Shown piece after piece: positions 16,585 through 27,100 of a DNA stretch of 64,000 nucleotides. The stretch comes from an uncultured Bacteroidales bacterium (GTDB lineage Bacteria; Bacteroidota; Bacteroidia; Bacteroidales; Paludibacteraceae): contig CAMOUL010000005.1 of NCBI GenBank assembly GCA_946626605.1, positions 1 to 64,000 of the forward strand. Reading direction: 5' to 3'. Position numbers and translations under genes: made by a program. The stretch's first letter is position 1. The number at the start of each line of letters is the position of its first letter. Under the pieces are notes generated by a model. That model had not been told where the DNA came from, made no database searches, and saw only the letters and a list, made by a program, of their open reading frames with translations.

Positions 16585-16650
16585 ATTTTTGAGCAATAAA
16601 ATACAAAATTGCTGTTTTTTTTATACTCTACATTATGTCAAAGATCAAGT

Positions 16651-16710
16651 CATTTACCATTTGGTCATGTACCATTTATTCATTTATGGTTCATGTACCA
16701 TTTGGCTTAT
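16651..16710. repeat. CATTTAC-type heptamer array
   Basis: Irregular heptamers CATTTAC, CATTTGG, CATGTAC, CATTTAT, CATTTAT, CATGTAC, CATTTGG with 1-4 nt between some units. It shares a 17-bp word (16652-16668) and a 15-bp word (from 16666) with the array at 38540-38586. Confidence 0.55.
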
Positions 16711-16744
16711 GGAAAACAAGATGGGGAAAAGGACTATCCGCGTG

Positions 16745-16865
16745 CGTCTGTATTTCGGTTGTTCGCCTCCGGAAGAGGAGAATGCGGATTGCCGGAGAGC
16801 GATGATAAATATAAGTGAGTAAGTTTTAGACCGGCACTCCCTCGCAAACAACCGAAATACAGACG
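16745..16865. repeat. Large inverted repeat with 19-bp arms
   Basis: CGTCTGTATTTCGGTTGTT at 16745-16763 is matched perfectly in reverse complement at 16847-16865, with 83 nt between the arms. It could be a structured RNA or the remains of a small mobile element. No coding function was found. Confidence 0.6.
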
Positions 16866-17167
16866 GGGAAATGTGTTTTTCATGCACCCATCTATACTTT
16901 CCCTATAAAAAACAAGGAAAGCGGTAATCACCAATAGTCAAAGACCAAAAACACCAAAGACACCCGGTGCGACTAAATAAACCAGGGAATTTGGTGCGTT
17001 TGGACTGAGACTAATAAATAAAATTTGCGAAATTTTTGGGAGTCCCAAACGGCATTTTTACAAAATGCGCGGCAAAGGTACAACTTTTTTCTCAGACGCG
17101 CAAATTTTTCGGTAGAAAAAGAACCGATTTGTTGAAATTTACACTCTTTCCGTCATTTTGTTGCATA

Positions 17168-17203
17168 AAAAAAGCGCAGATTGTGGGTCAAATCTGCACT
17201 TTT
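17168..17203 (-). terminator. Hairpin at the distal end of TA locus 2
   Basis: A 12-bp stem (AAAGCGCAGATT / AATCTGCACTTT) with one C-A mismatch. It is the same family as 91-125 and 764-799 and closes the degraded TA locus. Confidence 0.65.
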
Positions 17204-17208
17204 AGATA

Positions 17209-17235
17209 CTAATTTTTGGAAAGATGTTGGGTTAA
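17209..17235 (-). pseudogene. Remnant of a ParE toxin 3' end
   Basis: Read on the minus strand, the nine codons LTQHLSKN-stop match the end of the intact toxin at 131-448 (LTQRLSKI-stop), and the match continues past the stop through TATCTAAAAGTGCAG. Only the extreme C-terminus remains and it overlaps, in another frame, the end of the PIN remnant. This indicates a former ParE gene in the same cassette position. Confidence 0.6.
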
Positions 17236-17316
17236 CCAATAAGCATCAAAAACTCTTGATAAGTCATGATGGCTGTGTCATGGTGTTGCATTATTCGTGT
17301 CTAATATGATGTTCAT
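17232..17316 (-). pseudogene. Internally deleted PIN-domain (VapC-like) toxin remnant
   Basis: Directly after the antitoxin stop, an ATG opens with MNIILDTN, the classic start of a PIN-domain RNase with its first acidic residue. It then meets a stop after 12 codons. Shifted by one frame, the next codons read HDTAIMTYQEFLMLIG-stop, which resembles the end of a PIN toxin (TPQEFL-type). About 110 central residues with the remaining catalytic acids are missing. The toxin is therefore dead, and the antitoxin is an orphan unless it acts in trans. Confidence 0.6.
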
Positions 17317-17317
17317 C

Positions 17318-17515
17318 TTACTTATTGTACCGAACAGCATCTACTTCTGCTTGGATTTCCTCGTCCGTCAACACGTCTGTATTGTTGCTGGAGCATGCTT
17401 GTATAAAGCGGGCAACAGGATTACGATGGCTCTCAATTATCCATCCCATGCGGCTCGCAAACTGCATTATCAGGGCTACGTCTGTTGCAGGCATTTTTAA
17501 TACAACATCTTCCAT
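17318..17515 (-). CDS. VapB-like antitoxin, orphaned
   Basis: A 65-residue protein typical of the antitoxins that precede PIN-domain toxins in Bacteroidales: an N-terminal part (MEDVVLKMPATDVALIMQFA), a middle RMGW, and the end LTDEEIQAEVDAVRYNK, whose EEIQAEVDAVRY block is characteristic. It would normally bind and inactivate the VapC-like RNase and autoregulate the operon. Here the toxin is only a remnant starting 1 nt downstream of the antitoxin stop codon. The gene has an intact promoter and start, so it may still be expressed. Confidence 0.75.
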   Translation of the reverse strand: MEDVVLKMPATDVALIMQFASRMGWIIESHRNPVARFIQACSSNNTDVLTDEEIQAEVDAVRYNK

Positions 17516-17543
17516 AATTCTATTAGTTTTTCAATTTTCGCTG

Positions 17544-17574
17544 CAAAGGTACGGCTTTTTTTTGAATTATGCAA
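17544..17574 (-). promoter_or_regulatory. Promoter of the VapB-like antitoxin
   Basis: TTG (complement of 17572-17574), 20 nt, TACCTTTG (complement of 17544-17551). The whole region from the start codon to the flanking hairpin is nearly identical to that of the ParE operon (702-777). Confidence 0.72.
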
Positions 17575-17576
17575 AT

Positions 17577-17612
17577 AAAAAGTGCAGATTGTCTCTCAAA
17601 CCTGCACTTTTT
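17577..17612. terminator. Hairpin between TA locus 2 and small secreted protein 2
   Basis: AAAAAGTGCAGATT pairs with the downstream copy ending in CTGCACTTTTT, allowing one wobble. It ends the giant-gene operon 11 nt past the small gene's stop and is nearly identical to the hairpin at 91-125. Confidence 0.7.
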
Positions 17613-17622
17613 GACCTTGGGG

Positions 17623-18063
17623 TCACGCCTCTTTCCGCGAGCGTACCTTTTTATATCCCGCGTACGCGCATAGGAGCAGCATCAGCGGCCAAACGACATC
17701 GCCTATTGGACCATTATATGGATCATCCTCGTCATCATCCGGGTCTTTCGCTTTTCTAGGTCCTCTCGGTGCTTTATTCTGCCCGGCCATATAAACACCT
17801 TCGTTGACCGTACCGTCGCTATTGAGCAGCATAGAGGGCTGTTCACCGCTCCATTGCTCGGAGTAGGCGCTGGTGGACTGGAACGTAGCCGCCGGGGCGG
17901 TAGCCGCTGCCGGAGCAACGCTCTGTATCCTATAGTTGGTATTCTGCGTGGCGCGATAGGTAGATTTATACTCTACGGCTCCTGCCTGCGCAGCGCACAT
18001 GAGCGCCGGCAGGAGGATAACCGTCAAGATTACTATGCTGTTTCTCAGAATGGTATTTTTCAT
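17623..18063 (-). CDS. Small secreted protein with C-terminal helix-plus-basic-tail, paralogue 2
   Basis: A 146-residue paralogue of the protein at 930-1394. It has a signal peptide (IVILTVILLPALMCAAQAGA), a shared start of the mature chain (VEYKSTYRA), the shared block FQSTSAYSEQ, LLNSDGTVNEGVYM, an acidic Asp-rich stretch (DPDDDEDDP) and the identical GDVVWPLMLLLCAYAGY-KKVR tail followed by SRKEA. The tail is better conserved than most of the mature region, which suggests it is the part under strongest selection, as expected for a sorting or membrane-anchoring signal. It lies 45 nt after the second giant gene, the same spacing as in module 1, so the giant and small proteins are probably made together and may work together at the cell surface. 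Confidence 0.8.
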   Translation of the reverse strand: MKNTILRNSIVILTVILLPALMCAAQAGAVEYKSTYRATQNTNYRIQSVAPAAATAPAATFQSTSAYSEQWSGEQPSMLLNSDGTVNEGVYMAGQNKAPRGPRKAKDPDDDEDDPYNGPIGDVVWPLMLLLCAYAGYKKVRSRKEA

Positions 18064-18077
18064 AATCGTTTTCCTTT

Positions 18078-18112
18078 CTCTAAACTCTATTCATTCTACA
18101 CTTAACTATTAT
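18078..18112. repeat. Heptamer-period spacer, module 2
   Basis: Five consecutive 7-mers: CTCTAAA, CTCTATT, CATTCTA, CACTTAA, CTATTAT. It corresponds to 1409-1443 in module 1, with substitutions but no change of length. Confidence 0.6.
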
Positions 18113-21100
18113 TTTACCACTTTGCCGGTTGCGTCATACAATACGCCGTGAACCAGAATGTATATCTTCTCATCTTTGATGAACTTATGCGGTTTTGCTT
18201 CATCGCCGATATGCTCGTTGCCGGTTGTGATAGCCGGAACGCCGAATGGCTGCGGACTGATGAAGAACCGGCCTACCATATCGTTCTCGCTGTAAGTGAA
18301 CGTATAGGTATTCTCCTCGTTTATCTGGGTGGATGTCTCTTCCTGCATATCGTTCAGATAGAACACTTCGTCACCGGTGTATTTGAACGAGAAGGTATAC
18401 GTGTTTTCTTGTCCGGGAGCGAATCCGAGAACTGCACCATCTGCATCCGGTAGTGCGGCCATCGCCATGTTGCCGTCAGGTGTGGCAACATACAATACTG
18501 CACTCTCGCCGTTGCCTTCCGAATAACGGGCATCCCATCCGTTGTCGTACATCTCCGAGAATCCATCGTGCAGGAAGATGTATGCACTGGTTTGGGTCTT
18601 CTGGTCTGCCACTTGTACTTTCAGCATTCTCACAGTCTTTGGATCCACATCCTCCATGCTGCTTACCCGCCGCGGTGCACGCATCGGAGTATTTAGCTCC
18701 GTAGGAGTTACTCCGCGCACCAGACGGTCGTAATTAAGCGTCAGCGTACTTGCGGATGTAGCGTGCACCTCAAATGCTTGCATAGCCGGTATCACTTTCA
18801 CTCCTTCATATCCCGGTACTGCCGGAGCATTGATAGCAACGGATATCCACTGTCCCGGTGTATTCGATGTGTGCTCTGCCGGTGTATATCCACCTGCTTG
18901 TTCTTTGCGTCCTGTGTTGTGGATATATACTGTTTTCTCTACATTTGCTCCAAAATCTGCGTCCTCAAAATTAGCTATCTGAATAGGTGCTGTCCAAGAG
19001 TTACCGATTAGGTTGTACCCTTTGTCCCCATCTATTCCATCATAGGTCAGGGAGGCTGTATGGTTTTGTGTGCTGGTCAATTCGCCGTATAATACGTATG
19101 TCGGTTGTTCATCCATCACTACACCGTATGATACAGCCAGTGCATCCCATTCGTAGAGAGTAGAACCCTCACGACGGCGTGCCCAGGCACTATTCTGCTC
19201 TTCCCACACATAGGTGTATGCACCATAGAAGAACTCAGGTATCGGGGCTTCGTGAATAGGTATTCCGAAATACTGCCAGTGTTTTTTCTTTTTGCCATCC
19301 ACTATGTTGGTATAGGCTTTCGAGTAGAAATGTACCGTAGCGTTGGTTGTGCCGTCAGGGTTATCAAATATGAGTGCGCCATTATTGCCTGCGTCAGCCA
19401 ATACCGTCAGATCGCTTGTCTCCGTTGGCTTCAGGTTGTCCACACCAAAGTTAGGAGCAGACTCTATACGGTGTATCTCACCTCCTACTATCAGTGCACC
19501 GTCTGCATTAATGGTCAACCGGCCTTCGCAATCGCGGGTACCAGACTGATAACGAGTCGTACGTCCGCCTACCGCTATGTCTATAGACGCAGCTTTGGCT
19601 ACACCTGTTATCTCGCATGGGACTAAGATACGGGCGCGTACTGTCGGGTCCGGCACTTTTCCTGAGGTCCAGTTGGTCGCTGTATGCCAATCTCTCTCAT
19701 GACCGACTGTTCCTCCTTTGAAGTAGTTCGAACAATCTTCCAGGGACTCCATATCCGTTTGCAGCAGATACTTGATAGCATTGATGATGACATGTTTGCC
19801 GGGAGCGGTAAGTGCATCCATGGCCTTGCTGTTTACACCCAATACCATCATACGGGCAGCAGGTTCTTTCTGACGCTCTATACCGCCTTGCAATGCCTCG
19901 TCGGCTATTGTTCCTATTCCCAACATTCCCGCGTTGGTCTTGCCGTCAAATCCTTGCAGGGCCGGCAATTTTTCTGCCGTCTCTGTACTTCCGGCATATG
20001 GACTGAGCGTTTTGTCCACCATCGTTACGTACCAATAGTCCACACCGTCTACCGACTCTTGGCGAACCAGACTGCCGTCCTCTGTCAAATCAGCATATAT
20101 GGCGTGTTCTTTACATTGCAGTTTCAGCACATACTCACGCGGATCCGGTGAGAGTGGCTTTCCCTTGACGCAATCCCAGTTAGCCAAACGGCTGACGTAT
20201 GCCTCCATCGTCAATACAGGGCGGACATCAATCAGTGTTCCAATGGCGTTGACATATCCAAGCGTGGCGGATTCCTTCTCTGCTCTGCCACCCGGATACT
20301 CTTGGGTATTAGGATCGTCTGTAATCACCACAGCATCAAACTGCGAATAATACTGGCGGAGCATTTGCTCGTTCGTTGTCCAATAGACATTACATGCAGT
20401 CAGATTGAACTCGGCGGACAGGTCTGTCGCGTAAAGTCCTCTGGAGGTGGTGTGACTGGTGTTCACATCGGTCACTTTGCCATTCTTTGTTCCATCTACT
20501 ACGAAGGCGATAGACGGTTTAGGGGTCTCTACTTGCTGATGTATGGTTATCGTTACCGGCGAAGCATTCACACATGCAGTGGCTGTGATGGTCACCTCTT
20601 GATTGCCGGCACTCATTCCGGAAGGAGCAGTACCGTTGCTCTGTGTTCCGTGCAGATAGATGATGCCGTCGTCTTTCAGTTCGAACGTACAGCCGCCTAT
20701 CGATGTCGGAGAAACCGTAAAGCCCGTCGCGTTGGTTGTCTTTACCAAAGCTATATCCGGCGTACGGCGACCGTTCTTCACGTACCACTCATCCACTATC
20801 TTGGTTGCTGTAGCGGTCTCTATCGTCACTTCCACACTATTGGATGATGCTACGTCGCAGGTCTTACGCGTTACGACTGAGTAGGAACCAGATGCTGTAG
20901 CCGTATAGTCTTGGCTCGTCGCTTCGGCGATCTCCTCACCGTTCCTGTACCACTGGAATCCGGTAGCACCTGTCTCAAAGCCGGTCACGGTCAAGACTTG
21001 TCCCTCGCAACCGTTGTCGGTCTTGATGCGTACCGTTCCGGCTGCTTCCGTACATATGTCTTTCTTCACGCGCAATACATATGTTATTTGCGCGTGCTTG

Positions 21101-24100
21101 TAACATCCGCTGGCTGCCAAGGTAGCCGTGATGGTCGTTTCTTTGTATGTTGCTCCGCCGAAGTCGATGTTATCGGCGATGTGCACCTGACCGGTTGTCT
21201 CGTTCACGGTAGCCACAGACGGGTAGCTGCTGTTATAGGTCAGTGCGCCCAACGAAGCCTCAGCGTCGCTATTGCTGCGCGTGGCGGTGATGCTAAAGTC
21301 TGCGGCATCTTCGTTCTTCTCTACCATCGCACCATCCTCCTGATCATTGCTCCATGCCAATGCCGGCGTGTATGTACCGGCAGAACCGCTTCCTTGTACT
21401 ACTAATATCTCTCCGACATTGATTTCCTTATTTTTAGCTACAACATAATAGGTTCCTGCATCTACAGAACCTGTAGTTAAGGTCTGGAATTTATCACCCT
21501 TTCCGGTAACAAGTTTGGAGGCAATCAAAGTACCTGATTTAGATGTTTTGTATATCTCAATTCCACTCTCATCACCACTACGTGTAGTAAATTGCACGCT
21601 GATAGTTGCAGTGATTGTGGTTGTAAAATGGAATTCCTCTCCGCTTGACAGTTTGATATAGGTATGATGCGGATCTGAACTTAAGAAACTATAGGTTGTT
21701 CCATCTACTATTCCGGTTGCTTTATCTGTGCTTCGAGTTGAACTGGCTGCGCTCGTTGTTCCGCTCAGTTCTATCTCTGTATCAGTAGTTTTAGACACTA
21801 ATTTAGCTGCTGTGTTTGCTGTTAACGGACTAGATACGTTGGCACTCCAATAGAATTCCTCTGCTCCGCCTTCGCACAAGCTGATGTCGCCCAGGGTATG
21901 GGTCAGTGTTGCCGATTTATGCATATCTGTCGCTGGCAATGTCAACGAGAAAGTTATCGGGTTGGTGACTGCTGATGTCACATCATACTTGGCGGTGATA
22001 GTCTTGGCAGTGTTGTTTACTACTATGTCGTGTATATCTATTCCGGTACTTGCGGTGAGCATTGTTGCATCCAATGTACCATCCCACACTGCATTTCCGG
22101 CTGCATTTTTAGCTGCCACTACTACATCAAAACCGCGACCACCGTGTATCGGGGTAGCTGTCGTTCCTGTCCAGTCGGCTGTCGGCGCTGCATGCGTATC
22201 ATTAATAGTGATCGTAGCCACATTCGTTGCTACACTTCCGCAGTCGGTCTTTCCTACGCAGTAGTAGTATTTAGTGCCTACCAATTCCGTAGAAGGAGTA
22301 TAACTTGTGCTCGTCGCTCCGGCTATAATCGAACCGGTAGTATTATCTGCCTCGTCATTGCTGTACCATTGGTAAGACAACTCTTTGCCTTGCCCGTCAA
22401 AAACAGCGGTTAAGGCCGTTGCGCTTGCTCCTTGGTTGTAACTTGCTGCAGTTGGGTGAGTGGTGACGGTAGGCATGGTGCATGCCTCGCAGCGCTCTAC
22501 CCATATAGCATCGTATCTGTCGTTAGACGAACTGCGCTTGATTCTTATTGTCCCGTCGCTCTCTATGTCTCCTGCAACAAGCGTGTACTCTACTACGCCT
22601 TTCGATTTCTTCGCTATCTCGGCTGTGTGAGATGTGGACTTTATCTTGAAACCGAGGGTCTGTGGATTGCTCGAGTTGTTATACACGCGCACGGAAACCT
22701 TGTCACCTGCGGCAAAATTACCGGATTTTGCTTTGACGGAGAAGTATGTGTTATCAGCTGTCAGTTTGACATAGTTGTCTTGTGCGCCGGCACCGGTATT
22801 GGTAATCGTACCTAATACTCCCGGGATATCGTTGTGAGCGGCATTCTGAATACCATATGCCAGAAGCTGGCACGATGCAGTAGCCGTCACGCATAGCGTG
22901 TAGGTCGCCTCGTCTGCACAATAGGCAGTCTCGCTTACCTTCTGGCGAGCCGATGTTGCGGTGATTACCGTTGCACCTATTCCTACTATAGATACTGCGC
23001 CTGTGGTGCCATTCACCGTAGCCACTTCCGGATTACTGGATTTGTAGCTTACCGTGACTCCGTGAGAGTTAGTCAGAGTGTTGGTAAAGCCTGCATCGCC
23101 GTCCGCTTTGTTCACCGTTGTCGATGCATATGCCAATCCCGCATCTGTACAAGGCAATTGGCAAATCTCAATGTTGTCTATATAGAGATTAGTATTTGAA
23201 CTTCCTGTATTGCCTAATACTATATCTACATAGCCGTCTTTCGCTGCAAACGTACCAGTTGACACATGTTGGTACCCATCCGAAGCCAACCCAACAACAC
23301 TTCCAGAGCCAACTGATGTGCCGCCTACTTTTATTGTGTATGGTTGCGTTCGACTTGTGCTTCCAGAGTTATATAGTTTAGCATCAAAAGAAACAGATAC
23401 TACATCGTCAAACGAACCAGGAGTAGCATTTGTTACATTATTAGCATATATGCGTAATGTTGCGCTATTATCCAAACGAAGTTCAACATTGCTATTCTTC
23501 CCTGCTGTATTCGTATTGTTAGAGGTCAGCGTCAAGGCATTTTCTACAGATACAGAACCTTTGTAACCATATAAATATTTACTGAATGAATCCGGTTTGC
23601 CGTCTGAACTGTTATTGTTACTACTAAAGTGTGTAATCGTGATACAACTACTTGCTACTTCCTCTGTCCATTTAGCCCAATACTCTTTGTTGCCGGTTGC
23701 AGTTGTAGAAATAGTTGTTACGGCAGAACCCGTCAAGCCGCTGTTGTCATACCAACCGCCAAACGTGAAACCACTCTTTGTTACATTGGTCGGCAGAGTA
23801 GCACCCGTGCCGTAGGTATAACTTGTCACATTGCCTGCATTGATGGTACCGTCGTTGGTATTGAGTGTAACGGTATAACTTGCGGGACTGAATGTGGCAG
23901 CAATGGTTGTATTGACTGTTACGGTATAGGTATTGCCACTGGTATGTGCATCTCCATTTACCGTTAAACCGCTAAGAGTATATCCTTCAACTGGAGTAGC
24001 CGTCGGAGTGATAATCACCGTGTGCGCCAGATCGCGGTTGCCACTGGTGAATGACTGTGATGCTCCTTCTACATCAGTATATGCCACCGTTATCGTACCA

Positions 24101-27100
24101 TTACTCGGCGCGGTGATTGACACATTCTGCGTCTTCATGCCGTTGGTAATGGTATAGTTATAGAACTCGCAGTTATCGTTCACTCCCACATCCGCACCGT
24201 ATCCTTTACTCGTCGTCGGAGTAACGGTAATCGCTTCCTGGGTCACAGCACCACCTTCATGAGCAGTAGAGGCTGTAATAGCTGGGGCGTTTTGGGTATT
24301 GTATATTGATTTACCGCTTCCATTATCTCCTGCGGCATTACCAATTTGCCAACCTGTGAAGTTATTATATTCAGCCGTAGTGATTTTATATAAGTTAGCG
24401 GTTCCGTGAACCTTGGTCATGGCTGTTGCCTGCGTATGGTCTGTTCTACCGATACGGTAATGCAGCGTGGACCAGTTCCTGTCGTTGTTGTCAAAATAAA
24501 TTACCTTGTCCGCTGCTTGGTTGGCCACCGGGTAGGTGACTGTTGTGGTGAGTTGTTCCCAATTCGAGTAGTTTATTGTGAACACATATGTTGCACCATT
24601 GGTGGTACGCAAACCGCAGTCTTGATTATTGACGTTGGTTGTCCATGGTCCGCAATTATTATACTGCATAGTACCGGCATTACCATAGTAATGTCCGCAA
24701 CCATCAGCAATATTGAAGCAGTAATCCCAATTGGAACCTAAGACTATAGATGCAGTAGCCGTAGAAGCCGTAGCACGGGTAAAATCTACGTTGCCGAAAT
24801 CTGTTTTCGCTGGGTCGTAATTATGACCTGTCTTAACATACAATCTTGGTATCTTTACATTATAGGCATCGCCACTTTGTCCCCATGTCGATTGACTACC
24901 TCCGCAAGTCACTTTGCAGTAATACGAACCGGCATCATCAAAAGCGCAAGTTGCTTTCGTATAGGTTGCAGTCGTTGCCCCTTCTATCGCATTGCCGTTT
25001 TCTTTACCACCCTTGTACCATTGATAAGTTACGGGACCATTTCCTCCTGTCGGAGTTGCGGTTAATTCTATTGTTTCTCCAGCAAAATATAACCAATTAC
25101 CAGTAATGGCTACACTGCTCGGAGCCGCAGCAGCGGAATTAAGGGTAATAACAATATTACCGTTTATTTTATTCGCAGGAATTGTCAACGTACCGGAACT
25201 CCAAGTATAGTCCGTTCCGGAAGTAGCCGCTTTGCCGTCGATAGTTACTGTCGGCGTTGGCATTGAATAACCCGAAACCGCAGCAAATTCCGCCGTATAG
25301 TTACTACCACCGGCAGTTTCTGCACCGCTGGTCTTCGTCACATTCGTCAGCGTGTGGGTTACAGTTACGGTCGAAGTAGTAAAATTGCCGCCATCTCCAA
25401 GTGCCGTCCAAGTACTTTTATTCGAGCCGCATTTAGCACGTGCCCATGCATAATAAGTCGTTCCAGCGACAAGATTTGTTATCGTCTTGCTCTTGCTTTC
25501 AGAAATAGTATAGGTGGGTGTACTTCCAGATGTCGGAGCCGTACTGCTTGTCGAAACATAGAGATCGTAGTTGTTTGTATTTGCTGGATCCGTTACCGTC
25601 AATTTCACACCTTTTGCCGTAACACTTGATTTTGCTAATGCCGTTGGAGCAGCAGGAGTCAAATCCGATGCAGAAACTGTTACCGTACGCGCATCACTCC
25701 AGCAACCGCTACCGGTAGAACAGAACGAACGAATGTAATACGTACCTGTCGTGGTTACATCCTTTGTCGCACCACTCTCTGTTTTATCGGTTCCGTCTGC
25801 TGACGACTGCCAATACCAGGTGTTGTTAGTTTCAGGAGATCCGGCTGCTGTCAATCGCAAACTACAACCACTCAAAGTACCTTTGCTGATCGTTCCCGGC
25901 TGCGTTGCTTCACATTCTCCTGCAGCACATAACTTTAAGCATAGAAGAGGCACAGATGCACCATTATCCGCTGATAACGTATAACTACCTGCAGGCATAT
26001 CCGTATACGTTATGGCAGTTGCAGAAGTTTTGCTTGCTGATGATGATTGAGTTCTTGAATAACCGTCCCCATTGCTGAGAGTAAGTGTTCGAGCAGAAGT
26101 TCCACTTGAGTTTGCTAAACCAAATAACGTTCCGACTTTATTGGCTGGCACAGAGAAAGTTATTGAGAAAGTACTATTAGAACCTCTTTTGGTTACACTA
26201 TATAATTTCCCGTCTATCGTAATACTTCCACTGCAATCGTTGCTTCCCGTTGAAAAACCTGTAAATGTACTTGTACTATTTGTTACGCCTGCATTTGTAG
26301 CATCAGTAGAATACGCAAAAGCAAATATTTTATTACATCCATCATCGACTTCCCATTGTGCGGTCAGCGTGATATCACTCTTAATCTCTTGAATGGTCAC
26401 TTCGTCATCCAATAGAGTTCCTGCTGTTTTTGTTGCTCCACCGACTTTTACATCCACATTTGCCTTCCAGCCCGTAAAACGATATCCGGATTTTGTAAAT
26501 GTATTCGCAGGTGTGACTTTTTCGCTTCCGTACAACACATTAGATATGCTGCTCATCGAACCAGAGCCGCCCCCATTATTGAATGATATAGTAAATTTCT
26601 CCGCAGGCAAAGTTGCCGAAGCACATATTTTAGGATTTGCAGTTGTATTCATGACGCTACCAGGCCTAAACACAATGATGTAGTACGATGCAGGGGCACT
26701 CCAGATGTAGCAATTATCTTTTCCATAATCACCTATTGTAGTAATACTCGTTCCCAAGTAACCTGCATCTACAAATGAATAATTATAATCCCAACCTTCT
26801 GTAGACTTGGCTATCTTAAACTGGTGATTGTTAGTTGTAGAAGATTTGTAACTATAGAATCCCGCTGAACTCTTAGTCATCTCTGTTCCGCCCCAGCTGT
26901 TGTCTGCGCCTCGATAGTAGTAGGTCCAATCGGGAGTTGAGATAGAAATAGAATAGATATCATTCAAGCCATTACTTCCCTTTCCGACATAGAAAACACC
27001 ATACAATTTATCTGTGCTTATCGTCCAAGAAGAAGTTGTTGTATTACTCCCCGGACGTGTGTTGTCTCCCACAGAAGATGGGCTACTCGACAAATCCGAA

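Larger units (their letters stand above)
16517..17166. other. Long intergenic region without a supported gene
   Basis: About 650 nt between two TA loci. Apart from the promoter at its left end it holds CATTTAC-type heptamers (16651-16710), a large inverted repeat (16745-16865) and a small GCATTTT/AAAATGC hairpin near 17053-17069. Short open frames on both strands here overlap one another and mirror the inverted repeat, so I do not call them genes. Confidence 0.6.

Noticed and set aside
16589..16934. Several 60-77 codon open frames on both strands in the gap between TA loci.
   Set aside because: They overlap one another, mirror the inverted repeat at 16745-16865, and none has a promoter, plausible start context or recognisable motif.
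17083..17090. Another CAAAGGTA (TACCTTTG) promoter box on the minus strand.
   Set aside because: No TTG lies 19-21 nt upstream and no gene or structured RNA follows, so it is probably a chance match.
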